DNA of 64,000 nt from Eublepharis macularius. Its lineage: Eukaryota; Chordata; Lepidosauria; Squamata; Eublepharidae. Below the pieces are notes generated by a model. The model did not search any database. It was not told the origin of the DNA and saw nothing but the letters and a program-made list of their open reading frames with translations. The stretch spans positions 96,333,689 to 96,397,688 of the forward strand of contig NC_072793.1 of NCBI RefSeq assembly GCF_028583425.1. Reading direction: 5' to 3'. Both the position numbers and the translations under genes were made by a program. This document shows positions 49,121 to 60,075 of this stretch, in pieces. Position 1 is the first letter of the stretch. Every line of letters begins with the position of its first letter.

Positions 49121-49872
49121 AAAAAGAAAATGATTGTATATATTTTTCACTTTATTTATTGCACTACAATCTTTTCCTTTTAAAATCTCTTCAATAAATG
49201 TTACATTTTAAAATTTACTTCATTGGTTTTCGCCATCAACATGCTTCACTTTATTCAAACACCTTTGTGAAGCTCGGGTACTATGCTATTATACTAGAAA
49301 ACCAACTAAAAAAACCCACAAACCAAAAAATGTTACATATCCATAAGCAGGGCTTTTTCTGGAAAAAGAGGTGGTGGAACTCTCTATCACATCTAAATTC
49401 TAACAGATTCCCTCTGCCAGCGCAGAAAAAAAATTCTAAAACTCTTTCTCAAAATTCCACAGTCTGAAATTCCTAATCTAATGAATATTGAATTTTCAGA
49501 TTTTCAGGGGGGGGTTTGCTTTACTGGAGGAATTCAAAGTTAGATACTCAACTTTAACTGCATTAGAGTTATACTGAGTTTAAAATGACTTTTGTTGTTG
49601 TTGCCTGCCAACTCTACCTTACCAATGGTTGAGCTGTTGTGACATTATGAAATGCTCATAAATATTCCAATGTCCCAGACAAACAATATTCATAAAAACT
49701 TCCTTAACACCCATATGTCCACTGCAATTTCAGTGATGTTAATCAGCTGAGGGTGGGGAGAACTATTTGAGTTACAGCTATTAAGACATAAGAACACCTA
49801 TATGCTGATGAATATATTGATGAAAGCCTTCTGTGACTTGGACACAGCTATCCATTCCTAGCATAAAACTGG

Positions 49873-49934
49873 AATAACCATAACTGATATTTTAACTAAT
49901 ACAAATAACCATAACTGATATATTTAACTAACAC
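49873..49934. repeat. Two-copy tandem repeat, unit about 31 bases
   Basis: The block ATAACCATAACTGATAT then TTAACTAA is present twice in tandem inside the hAT-like element. Confidence 0.85.
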
Positions 49935-49992
49935 AGAACCAATCTGCTTTCAAAAGCTGTGGGAACTGTAACAATATCAACTTCAGTCAACA

Positions 49993-50225
49993 AAAGAATG
50001 AAAGCAACACACACACAGCCTCACCCACCCCCATGAAAAGAAAGCAGAATGAACTCAAAGCAGCACACATACACACACAGCCTCACCCACCCACTCCCCC
50101 AATGAAAATAAAACAGAATGAACTCAAAGCAGGACACACACACACAGAAACCCCTGAATGAAATGGAAAGCAGAATGAACTCAGCTAAGCCTCCTCTGCA
50201 AAGCTGACCCCAGCAGCTATGCTTG

Positions 50226-50288
<63 letters not shown>

Positions 50289-50368
50289 ACTCACTCACGA
50301 ATGAAAAAAGCAGAATGAACTCAAAGCAGCTAAAGCCTCTGCAAAGCTGACCCCAGCAGCTATGCTTG

Positions 50369-50405
<37 letters not shown>

Positions 50406-50870
50406 ACTCACGAATGAAAAAAGCAGAATGAACTCAAAGCAGCTAAAGCCTCTGCAAAGCTGACCCCAGCAGCTATGCTTACACTCGTCTCTCTCTCTCT
50501 CACTCACAAATGAAAAAAGCAGAATGAACTCAAAGTAGCTAAAGCCTCCTCTCCAAAGCCAACCCCAGCAGCTATGCTTACACTCGCTGTCTCTCACTCT
50601 CTCTCTCACTCATAAATGAAAAAAGCAGAATGGACTCAAAGTGACCAAAGCCTCCTCTGCAAAGCTGACCCCAACAGCTCTGCTTACACTCGCTGTCTCT
50701 CTCACTCACTCACGAATGAAAAAAGCAGAATGAACTCAAAGCAGCTAAAACCTCCTCTGCAAAGCCCTGCCAGGCCCCAGCTCACTCGCTCTCTCTCACA
50801 CACACACACAGGAATGGAAAAAACGCAGAATGACCTCAAAGCAGCTAAGCATCCTCTGCAGAGTCTGCAG
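49993..50870. repeat. Minisatellite with embedded CT/CA microsatellites
   Basis: About eight to nine units of roughly 70-150 bases. Each contains AAGCAGAATGAACTCAAAGC, most followed by CTCTGCAAAGCTGACCCCAG and then a CT or CA run. Unit length differs mainly through the dinucleotide runs. Confidence 0.9.
50227..50284. repeat. (CT)n microsatellite, about 28 units
   Basis: The longest dinucleotide run in the window; a second run is at 50371-50401. Their translations (RERERE) are not genes. Confidence 0.95.
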
Positions 50871-51148
50871 AGCCAAAGGAGGAAGGAATCACGTGGGCAG
50901 ATTCTAGAGCTTCTGGAACAGCATTCCGGAGTGTTCCCCCTCAAAAAAAAGCCCTGTCCATAAGTATTATAACTGGATTTAAAATAGTTAAATACCATAG
51001 CAAAGCACAGATATCAAGCTAGTCTAACATATAATCTGAAGAGGAAAAGTTAAAACGTTCTTACAATTTCATGATGCTTTAATTCATTTTTTAAAAATCC
51101 ACTACTGGGCTTTTGGATTCCGCCCCCCTCCAAATTACGCATACATAA

Positions 51149-51215
51149 CCTGGAAGTAAGTCCAACTAAATTCAGTGGAAGCTACTTTCAAGTACTTTTC
51201 TATAGGATTTGGCTG
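51149..51215. repeat. Foldback MITE-like repeat fragment
   Basis: GGAAGTAAGTCCAACTAAAT, TCAGTGGAAGCTACTTTCAA and CTATAGGATTTGGCTG follow the same theme as 37738-37790. Confidence 0.55.
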
Positions 51216-53799
51216 TAAATCAAACAAGTTGCATGTGTAACAATCTACCACCACCCCTCCCTTCTCTCCTTGCCCACAAGTACCTGAGAGGCAATGAGGA
51301 ATTTTTGTGTATGTGAGGAGCCAGCCCACTTCCTATTAAAAGGAATATGTCCCTGCAACCACACAAACTCATCTGCCCTTTCCTTATTATCAGCTGTTTG
51401 AGGCACTGTTAGTGTGTCATGCACACTCACTGCTACACACTGCCTTTTCCCTGCTCAGATAGCTCTGCAGCTAGGTCAAGTGTTTTGTCTATGTGTGGTT
51501 GAACGGCCAGGCACTTTGGGTAAGAATCTTTGGTCACAGTCTGAGATGTTTTGAAGCAAGAAGAGAGCCTTATTAACTAACAAATATTTCTATTTTCTGT
51601 GAGCTCAGGAAAATAGGAGATCATTAGCAGAAATGTTAAAGAAGCTAAATAAAAAAGGAAAAAGCCCAAGAGTTGACTAAGTTGTACAAGTCACTGAGTT
51701 TACCTTGATGTTCCCTTCTGAGGAATGGACACAAGCAAAGCTGGACTTTGAAAATAGAGGCTGATAGGTGCAGACTTCACTGCATTTTTCCCCTTTCTCC
51801 CTGAGCACCATTCAAGAATGTGTGTTGAATAATTAACTCTTTATCTCCCAGCTAAAAGGGTTTCCCAGCTAAGAGGAAACCATCTCCTCTCAGCCTGAAA
51901 TCCAAGGAGTTTATTGCTTTGCTCCCTGGAAAGAGGGTGACCTATCAGAGCCAATGTCTCTTGTGTGTTAATCAAGGTCCCCTGCATTCCTTATCACTAC
52001 AGAGCATGTACATTAAACTAGAGGATACTGTCATCTGAAATAAAGATTGTTTTTAGTAGAACTACAGACATCCATATCTGCCCATTAAAAGAACAAGGTC
52101 AATCCTTTCCCTCATGTGTCTATATGTTCTTGACTTAAATGGAAACAGAACAAGGGTTCTTATGTAATTTATTTGTCAAGGAAGCCTAAGGAGTTCATGT
52201 ACTTAACTGCAAAATAATTGATGTTTGGACAATGTGATGTGAGAGAGAGAGAGAGAGAGGGAAAAAAAGAAAGGGACAAAATGCTGGAGAAAGTTGGATT
52301 GTGAAAGTGTTACCTTGATATGTTGGATTTATTCTGGCATACTTTGCATTTGTATATGTATTTAATATGTTTTAAAATCATTTTAAAATCTTGATTATAA
52401 GGAAAACTGAGTGTACATGGGCCAACATTGTTTAGTAGTGAGATAAGAAGGAAAGAAGGTTGAAACCATATGAATACATGGGGTACAAAAAAACAGGAAC
52501 CAAATTATGTAACCAAGCCACATTCTCACACCACAGGGTGGAGGGATCTCCCAGAAGAATGAGTCAGTCTAACTACAAGGGAAATTCCTTCCCATATTCC
52601 TAGCACAGTGGGATGGTGGTCTGTACAATAAAGGCCCACCAGCAAAGCTATGTTCCATCTCAGCATTAGAAAGCTTAGCTAAAGTTGTTTCCTCTGACTA
52701 TGGCCACCTCAGATATTTAGATGCAGATTTTAACTTGAGTTGGGGTTCACATCTGAAACCTGATATTGTTTGCCAACGAAGTTCAGCAAAATGCAAAGTC
52801 ATCATGAACAACTGAGTGCTTCTGAGTATATATAGAATGAATATCTCTTGCCACTTGGTAGCCTGTTTCCTAGTCCCATTCACCTGAGAATACAAGAAGT
52901 ATATGCCAACTTCTAACCATGGTATTTATTTCCTTTAAAAGTTAACTGTTTTCTTGGAGGGGGGTAAAACACCACCAGAATATGCATAGGAGTAGAAGAA
53001 GTTCTTTGCTGCATGCTGTAGGACTGAGTTTTAGAAAGTTTTGCACAGCCTGTAAGATTGTCAACGGGCCTGGAGAAAATGTCCTGCACCTTTAGTAGTG
53101 TCTTAATATGTGGAAATAGGCAGGTAAATCTTTTCGTGGCATGGAGGTAAATATCGCTTGGTAAATACCATTCTAATAAAAGGACAGGACATTTTTTTAC
53201 CAGGCCTGTCAGCAACCCTAATAGCCTAGAAGAGTCTCTGGTGAAGAGCTGGATCCATTCCCAACAGCTCTTGCTGTGACAGAGTAACTCAAGTGTGGCT
53301 AAATCAGTCTACCACTCAACAGAACTGGAAGAGACAGGAAGATCCTATTCGGCAACTGTATCAGCAGATGGAATAGGTAACACATTAAAGCAAATATCAT
53401 AAATCTGTGGCCATAAATCATATGTGAGAGAGCAGGTTCCTATCCAGGACAATTCAAATAAGCCACCAGCTCTAGCCTGCAGAGGGCTATGAAAGTACTG
53501 CTGAATATGAATTCTGTTTCTTTGTCCCTGGAATATATCCCCTCTAAAAACCCCACATTGATGTGGCTTCCCAGCATATTTCATGCTCTGTTAATCTCAG
53601 TGAAAGGAACTCACACTGAAAATCATCAGTCTCTTTCCAGGTGACATAACTCAGGCCAGAATATAGGGAGATCCCTAATGGCTGCATGGGAGGGGGGCAG
53701 AGGATGGGCATTGAAGAGTAGAAATACATTAAAGGACCCTTGTAGAATAACTGCAGTCAAACATGACTGTTTTGGGCAATAGTTTCAATCTTAAGAAAC
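51216..53799. other. Upstream sequence, unique apart from a GA run
   Basis: A (GA)n run lies at 52241-52259. No exons or elements are recognised. Confidence 0.5.
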
Positions 53800-53990
53800 A
53801 TCCTTTATAGTGAGTTGGATCTCTGGTCTATCTAGTTCAGAACTAAATATCTGATAGTGGCTCTCCAAGTAGATGCCGGGTGGAAGCCTTTCCCAACCCT
53901 TTCCGTGAACGATTCCTTGCTTACTAGCCAGAACTGAATCTCTGACCTTCTCTAGGAAATATATGCATTCTACGTTCCTTCTGTACAAAT
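53800..53990 (-). mobile_element. tRNA-derived SINE, diverged (same family as 19078-19280)
   Basis: The plus strand shows the reverse of the SINE body: GGTCTATCTAGTTCAGAACT, GTGGCTCTCCAAGTAGATGC, GTGGAAGCCTTTCCCAACCC, then GAACTGAATCTCTGACCTTC near the tRNA head, which is truncated. Confidence 0.65.
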
Positions 53991-54189
53991 AGTTTCTAAT
54001 AGAATGCCACAGAAAGGAGAAAACGAATCATTTGGAGGCAGAATCTGTTTTCCACTAACACTTTAGCCACTTATTTACAGTAGCTGCTGATAAATAAACC
54101 CCATGGTTGTATGCCTTATAATAATGCTTATAACTTGAGCGGCATATTCAGCAGCTGGGAATTCAGGGTCTGATGTACAAATCAATGCA

Positions 54190-54296
54190 GTAGCCATGTT
54201 AGTCTGTTATAGCAAAACAAAACATGTCCAGTGGCACTTTAATTACTAACAACATTTATTCCAGTATGAGTTTTTGGGAGACAGAGCTCACTTACT
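54190..54296 (+). repeat. Family 2 hammerhead-type repeat, left flank of LINE block
   Basis: It reads GTAGCCATGTTAGTCTGTTA, GTCCAGTGGCACTTTAATTA, CCAGTATGAGTTTTTGGGAG and GAGCTCACTTACTT. It is preceded by TGATGTACAAATCAAT (54171-54186). The hammerhead core is degenerate. Confidence 0.7.
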
Positions 54297-55689
54297 TAAA
54301 TTATGTAAATAAATCATTAAGTGCCATTAATATTATTTATTTGCAATTATTGATTTATTTACAAAATTTATATCCTACTTTTCTGCCCTCAGTAGGGCTA
54401 TCAAGGCTGCTAAACATACATAATAAAAATACATCTTAAACATTAAAACAAAAAAAAATACATCATTCAAACAATTGAAACCAAGTTAAAATACACATAC
54501 AATACAACACTATGCACGTACATAAAATAAAAACAGGGCAGGAAGGAGGGATCACTGAAGGAACACCAGATGGAACAAAAAAATGTCTTCACCTGTTGGC
54601 AGAAGACAGCAGCAGAAGGAGATGAGTCTCTCTGGCGAGAGAGTTCCAGAGTTTTGGTCCATGACTGAAAAAGCTCTCTTCTGGGTTGCCACCTGCCTAA
54701 TTTCAGATGGTGGGGGCACCTAAAGCAGGGCCTCAGATGATGACTATAGCAGTTGGGTAGTTTCACAAGGGAGTAGGTGGTCCTTCAGGTATGCTGGCCC
54801 TAAACCATGTAAGACTTTAAAGGTCAACACCTTGAAGTGTGCCCAGACACAGATTGGGAGCCAGTGTATATGGGCCAAGACTGAAGTGATTTGACTCTCC
54901 TACCCAGTCCAGTCAACATTCTGCACTAGTTAAAGTTTCTGAACGCTCTTCAAGGGCAGCCCCATATAGAGTGCATTGCAGTAATTTAATCTAGATGTAA
55001 CCAGGGAATGCACCACAGTGGCCTGAACTTTTCTGCCCAGGAAAGGCCACAGCTGGCTAACCAGTCAAAGCTAATAAAAGCACTCTTAGCCAGAGCTGCC
55101 ACTTGCTTACCCAGCAGCAGGTCTGGGTCAAAGAGCACCCCTAGGCTATGGCCCTATTCCTTCAATTGGAGTGCATCCCCATCCAGAATGAGTAATACCT
55201 TACGTCCCAGGCGATGGCTTTCTACTCGCCGATATCACTTCCATCTTGTCAGGATTAAGCTTTCTGTACAATTATTAGCTGACATCCACTCCAAAACTGT
55301 CTCCAGGCACCCATTCAGGGTTTCTACAGCCTTCCTGGAATCAGCCAGAAGTGTGAAATAGAACTGAGTATCACCTGTGTATGGTGAGAATCAATTCCAA
55401 ATCTATGGATGACCTCACCCAGTGGTTTCATGTTGATGATGAAAAGCATAGGGGACAATATGGAGCCTTGCAAGACTCACAGATCAAAGGCCAAGGGTTT
55501 GGACAGCAATCCCCCTCCACCGCCATGTGAAACTGTCCTCCAGATAGGAGTGGAAACACTGCAAAACAACACCTCCCTGTTCCAGCTCTGAAAGGCAGCC
55601 CAAAACAATACCATGATTGATGGTATCAAAAACCACTGAGTAGTCCAGGGGAATCAATAGAGTTGCATTCCCTCTGTCAATCTCCCAGC

Positions 55690-56565
55690 ACAGGTAGAGT
55701 TACCAAGTCCCTTTACTCTCCCAGCAGGAGATGGGAATCCTGGCACTCACCTTCCTTGTAGTGCTTGAGCATCCCCAGGCTGTGCGATGATGTCACTTCC
55801 GAGACATCATGCACGGCATTGTGCCTCCCCTGGGAGCACTCCCACACTCTGCAGCAGGCCCATTTTGGCCCATTTGTGGCCAATTTCATCCTGTTTGGGC
55901 CCAAATCGGGCCTGTTTGGGGCTTAAATTGGCCCACTGTAAAGTACAGGAGCTCTTCAGGGCCCTCCTGGCAGTGCTTCTGTGCTCTGCAGTGGGCTAAA
56001 TTGGGCCCATTTGGGGCCAAAATTGGCCCGCTGAGGAGCATGGGAGTGCTGCTGGAGCGGCAGCTCTGGAGTGCTCCCATACTTCTCAGCAGGCCAATTT
56101 TGGCCCCAAATGGGCCTGATCCGGCCCACTGCAGAGCACAGGAGCTCTGTCAGAAAGATTCTGGAGAGCTGTGCTTCACAGCAGGCCAAATTAGGCCCCA
56201 AATGGGCCTGATTTGGCCCTCAGTGGACACAGGAGCATTGCTGGGGCAGCAAAACATTGTCGTGCAGGACCCTGGAGTGCTCCTATGGTTCATAGTGGGT
56301 CAATTTCAGCCCCCAAATGGGCCTGATTTGGCCTGCTGTGAAGCACTGTTGGAAGGGCTCTGGAAAGCTCCTGCACTTCACAGCAGGCCAATTTAAGCCC
56401 CAAACGAGCCCAATTCAGACCGTTTGGGGCCCGTTTGGTGCACAGGAGTGCACCACGCTGCCCAAGAGCGTGCTCCTGGAAGTGCGTTCCCCCTGCTGGC
56501 CAGGTAAGCAGTGGTGAGGGGCCAGAGGGTGGGAGCAGGGAGTCCTGGTAACCCCGAGCACCAGT
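55690..56565. mobile_element. VNTR-bearing insert in the family B LINE
   Basis: LINE homology stops near 55690 and resumes near 56570. The insert has flanking unique parts (AGTTACCAAGTCCC start, GAGGGGCCAGAGGGTGGGAG end) around a GC-rich tandem array. Family and mechanism are unknown, and no target duplication was identified. Confidence 0.6.
55850..56440. repeat. GC-rich minisatellite with inverted sub-units
   Basis: Several units of roughly 100-130 bases are built from GGCCCATTTGGGGCC or its near-complement GGCCCCAAATGGGCC, plus CACTGCAGAGCACAGGAGC. The sub-motif occurs in both orientations, so the array can fold strongly. Frames on both strands stay open, which is an artefact of repetition. 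Confidence 0.85.
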
Positions 56566-56761
56566 TATCCACCAGGAGGTCCAAGGCTGTTTCAGTCCCA
56601 TAACCAGGCCTGAAGCCAGATTGGAAAGGACACAAAAAATCTCTTCATCCAGAAATGCTTGAATTTCTCAAGTCACCACCCATTCAATCATCTTGCACAC
56701 GAAAGGAATATTAGAGACTGGTTGATAGTTATTGAAATCTCTGGGGTGCTGTATTAAGTAT

Positions 56762-57058
56762 TGTGATTAACAGCTCATAACAACAACTTTATTGAAGACT
56801 GGAAGCAAACAGACTGAAACCAGGCTCAACAGGAACCAATTTATACTTAAGAAAACCACACCCTTTTTAGCAACAACTAATACAAAGCAAGTGGTTAGAA
56901 TCCTTCATTTGCATGAACTGTATACAAAGTAACTATTTACAGCACAGCAATTGGATTATAAGGCAACAGTTATGATTGGCTGTTACCAGTGCAAAAACAC
57001 CCAATAGCCATGTATGCCTCAGGAGCCTTCATTCAGACTCAAGCTCCAGCAATACACA
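56762..57058 (-). repeat. 3' LTR of the Gypsy-type element
   Basis: Begins TG and ends CA on the minus strand, about 297 bases, preceded by a polypurine tract. It shares GCAATTGGATTATAAGGCAA and CCAATAGCCATGTA with the 57651-57832 copy. Confidence 0.75.
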
Positions 57059-57334
57059 ACTCCCCCCTAAGTTCGGGATACCTTATTGCAAATGAAGTTG
57101 CCGAGGTATGACGGGGGATTGGCGAGCCCTCTGAGACCTACACAACCCCTCTGTAATGGACCGTCCACTGACTGGTGGCCCAGCATTGGCAACGGGCTCT
57201 GCCCTGCTAGAAGAGGAGGAGTCTCTCGAACTAGCTGGAGTTTCTGGTCATCTTGGTGCTGCTAGAATATCTCCATGCTCCTCAGTCACTACTGCTGAAT
57301 CAGCCCTTGTGTCAGTGGTGCAAAGTGAATAGTT

Positions 57335-57530
57335 TTATGTCCAGTCACTGTGCCCGCTCTGGCCAACACTGCCGTAGCTGGTCAATGTGTTTCCGGAGTA
57401 TGCTGCTGGTGGCATCAGCCACCTCGTAGGAGACCGGCCCAGTCGCCCTGAGCACTGATGCCGGAACAAGTACTTGTCAAAGGCCATGAAAATCCTTGAA
57501 ACTGACCTTGAACTTGCTGACACCCACCAC
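57335..57530 (-). pseudogene. Gypsy integrase C-terminal fragment
   Basis: On the minus strand, in the region 57520-57335, the pattern LRATGPVSYEV then ILRKHIDQLRQCWPERAQ is visible. It matches the GPY/F-type module and the RRHxDQLR end of Ty3/Gypsy integrases. Stops and frame changes surround it. Confidence 0.6.
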
Positions 57531-57650
57531 CGGGATCCAATGACCTTAGAAGTCGGTCAAGTGTATATCGCATGGCTCAAACTGTTGGTCTACTTCCCAG
57601 GAACACACTCAGAGGAAGGTGTCCATTGAGATGATTGAGAGCGCCCACCC

Positions 57651-57832
57651 ATACAAAGCAAGTAGTTAAAATCCTTCATTTGCATGAACTATATACAAAG
57701 TAACTATTTAAACCAGAGCGATTGGATTATAAGGCAACAGTTATGATTGGCTATTACCAGTGCAAAAACACCCAATAGCCATGTAGGCATCAGGAACCTT
57801 CGTTCAGACTCAAGCTCCAGCAATACACAACA
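57651..57832 (-). repeat. Partial 5' LTR (U3 part only)
   Basis: It matches 56881-57058 closely, but the polyadenylation-signal half of the LTR is missing and the sequence joins directly to the integrase end. Confidence 0.7.
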
Positions 57833-58540
57833 TTCTGAGTAAACTTCTTGAGTAGTAGGCTCACCACAGCTTTTTCAAGGCTGAGGTAGAGTTAATGCCT
57901 CCCTCAAGGAGCCATTAATTACGTCTTGGACCCAGTCAGCCATTCCCCCTCCTCCATAGTAGATATAAGTAGCCAGGAAGAACAAGAGTCACACAAACAG
58001 GTGGTAGGCCTCAATCTTCCAAGGACCCTGACCATATCTTCAGACTTTATAAAATTAAAAATATCCCAAATAACAGCACCCTTGCACCATCTGGCCCTGT
58101 CACTGCTGGCATGAATGTGAGAAATTGAGCAAAATGGTCACTGCAGGCCACTCAGCAGTCCACCTCCGCCTACAGGCCAGATCCCAACAGGCCACTGACC
58201 ACCTGGAACAGTTCCACTAGCCTACACTGTGCAAATGCAATGGAGCTGGGATTGGGAATGTATTGTTTGCCACCATCACTGCTACATAGTACACTTTAAA
58301 ATGAGCTTTAGCCTGTGTCTTTATCACATTCGTCCTGAGTCTTCCTCCATTGTCACTCTAGTTCTCTCCTTTGTCTTTTCACCACCTGCAGTCCCTCAGT
58401 AAACCAACAGGTTATCTGGATTCTAACACCTGAGAGAGGGTGCCTGGGAGCAATCATGTTAACCACTTGGGTCATTTGGTCATTCTAGAGGTCAACCAGA
58501 ACATCAACAGGAACACAACTGTAACTAAAGAAATGACCTC

Positions 58541-58611
58541 TGTGTCACAAAAGCTCATACTGGGATAAATGTTGTTAGTCTTTAAGGTACCACTGGATCT
58601 CTGTTTTGTTT
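58541..58611 (+). repeat. Family 2 hammerhead-type repeat, right flank of LINE block
   Basis: It is the inverse of the left-flank copy: CACAAAAGCTCATACTGGGA, TTGTTAGTCTTTAAGGTACC and ACTGGATCTCTGTTTTG. It is followed by TGATGTACAAGCCAAT (58612-58627), a near match to the left flank. The cleavage-position base is C, but GAAA has decayed to AAAA. Confidence 0.7.
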
Positions 58612-58834
58612 TGATGTACAAGCCAATTGTATAGAAAGATAAACATTACAGAATGCCATGGGACAGAAAATCCATATATTGGCTGTTATCCAGATGGACA
58701 TGAATGAGGGTGGTTGTTGGACAAAATTCATAGGGCAAAGGCACAAGAAGCTGTCTCATCCCTAATAAAATCACTCATCCATCTAGTTTATTGCTATCAC
58801 CTTTCTAGTCTTAGATTGGATAAAGAGCTTATTT

Positions 58835-60075
58835 ATTTTTTAATTTTTTATTTATGTTATTTATAGTCTGCCTTTCTCACTGAGACTCAAGGTGAATTAC
58901 ACAGTGTTAGTCAGTAGAGTCAATATCAAAGACATTTCAATAAACATGTAATGGGTATATACACGCAATTTTGCAAAGATTTAAAACCAACAGGAATCCA
59001 ATACAGAGCTGAAGATATGCTGAAAAATACCACAAGCAATTCTACAACTGATGAATTAAACAGCATGGGAACTACCCAGTAGGATCATAGCAATAGTTGT
59101 GAGATCCATGGTCCTTCACCATTTTCAGCAATATTAGTGAAATCTATGGTCCCGAAATATTTACAGCAATAGTAGTAAAGTCTGTGGTTCCTCTTTATCC
59201 CTTTACTGATAGGTTCTCTATCCCTTTAGTGAGTGATCTCTTTGAGACCACTGCTTCACAGAATAGTCCTCCTATCTGAGTAAAAAGCCATCTTGAATAA
59301 TTCAGTTTTGCATTGTTTGAGGAAAGCCAGGAGAGCAGGAGCTTTTCTAACCTCCTCAGGTAGACCATTCCATAAAGTGTGGGCCATGACAAAGAATGCA
59401 CATGTACGGGCAGCTGTTGATTTTGCCCATGTGCAAAGTGGCACCTGCAGAAGGGCCTTTCAGATGAGCAAAGCTGCTGTGATGGAATATAGGAAGGAAG
59501 AGAGGCAGTCCTGTAGATATGATGGACCAAGGTCATGAAGAGCTTTGTAGGTGATAGCCAATACCTTGAATTGAGCTCAGTAACTGATACGTAGCCAATG
59601 GAGTGACTGTAGAATAGGAGTAATATTCATGGTCCTCCTAGCCCCTGATAATAGCCATCTGCAGTGTTCTGCACCAACTGGAGTCCCTGAGTTAACTTAT
59701 GTACAGTTCATTACAATAGTCATGTTTTGATGTTACCTTGGCATGGATCCAAGTGGCCAGATAAGCTGTACTGAGGTAGGGGGCCCATCTTCCAGTCTAG
59801 ACTGAGTTCGTGGGAAGCATTTTTTGTGGCTGTCTTAATTTGCTTTTCTACCAGCAGCAGCACTGGATCCAGTATAACTCCTAGGTTCTTGCCTGAGACT
59901 GCAAGCACCAGACAAACTCCATCCAAAGTGGGGAGTACAATGTCCTTCATGATCTTGTATGGGTTGAGTTTCAATTTGTTTGCTTTCAGCCATTTGACCA
60001 CAGTCATCAGACAGCAACTTAAGATCTCTACTGCATCTTACGGTGATTTCCCGAACTCAGCTACCTGAGACTTCT
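58835..60075 (-). mobile_element. L2-like LINE (family A), 5'-truncated copy
   Basis: On the minus strand: RT thumb-side blocks at 60007-59720 (MTVVKWLKANKLKLNPYK, LGVILDPVLLLVEKQIK), C-terminus at 59536-59280 (HTLWNGLPEEVRKAPALLAF, KQCKTELFK), then the family A 3' UTR down to about 58840. It starts just downstream of the catalytic YADD box. Frames are broken. Confidence 0.82.

Larger units (their letters stand above)
47396..49290 (+). mobile_element. Helitron remnant, internally deleted, carrying a nested PLE
   Basis: The left end begins TCTGTATATATAAAGAC, followed by CATCAACGCCCAGCCCAATC and CCTAAGGGGGTAAAAAGGGG, a common Helitron 5' region. Coding scraps include a Rep-region fragment (48541-48630), a helicase fragment (48703-48843) and an undamaged helicase C-terminus (48995-49120). 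The right end has AAGCTCGGGTACTATGCTAT, resembling Helitron 3' termini after a weak hairpin. A palindromic PLE (47711-47998) is inserted. The terminal bases are not the canonical CTAG-T, so exact ends are approximate. Confidence 0.7.
49348..50956. mobile_element. Non-autonomous hAT-like DNA transposon with 8-bp target duplication
   Basis: The termini are CAGGGCTTTTTCTGG and (inverse) CAGGGCTTTTTTTTGAGGG. The identical 8-mer TCCATAAG flanks both sides (49340-49347 and 50957-50964). Eight-base duplications are typical of the hAT superfamily. There is no transposase. The interior is dominated by a CT-containing minisatellite. Confidence 0.88.
56762..57832 (-). mobile_element. Ty3/Gypsy-type LTR element with most of its interior deleted
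   Basis: On the minus strand: partial 5' LTR (57832-57651), a remnant of the integrase C-terminus (about 57520-57335), a polypurine tract (AACTTAGGGGGGAG, about 57072-57059) and the 3' LTR (57058-56762, TGTGTATTG to TTAATCACA, with AATAAA near 56790). The LTRs are direct repeats over about 180 bases. No target duplication is seen. It is inserted in the family B LINE. Confidence 0.75.
54340..58540 (-). mobile_element. L2-like LINE (family B), decayed, with two nested insertions
   Basis: On the minus strand: pre-RT linker (about 58480-58380, WFTEGLQVVKRQRREL pattern); RT N-terminal block split by an LTR element (AVVSLLLKKFTQ at about 57870, then FNNYQPVSNIPF at about 56730); FQSGFRPGYGTETALDLLVD at about 56628-56570; RT palm around 55480-55130 (MKPLGEVIHRFGID, LGVLFDPDLLLGKQV). 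The C-terminus at about 54766-54560 (LKLGRWQPRRELF) leads to a 3' UTR ending near 54340. There are many stops. Insertions are at about 55690-56565 and 56762-57832. Confidence 0.78.

Noticed and set aside
50021..50998. Frames with RERERE and repeated CFEFILLFSFVSE peptides
   Set aside because: They are translations of the CT microsatellite and minisatellite inside the hAT-like element.
55809..56601. A 195-codon plus-strand frame and several minus-strand frames rich in GPIWAQ-type repeats
   Set aside because: They arise from the GC-rich minisatellite, which stays open in several frames on both strands.
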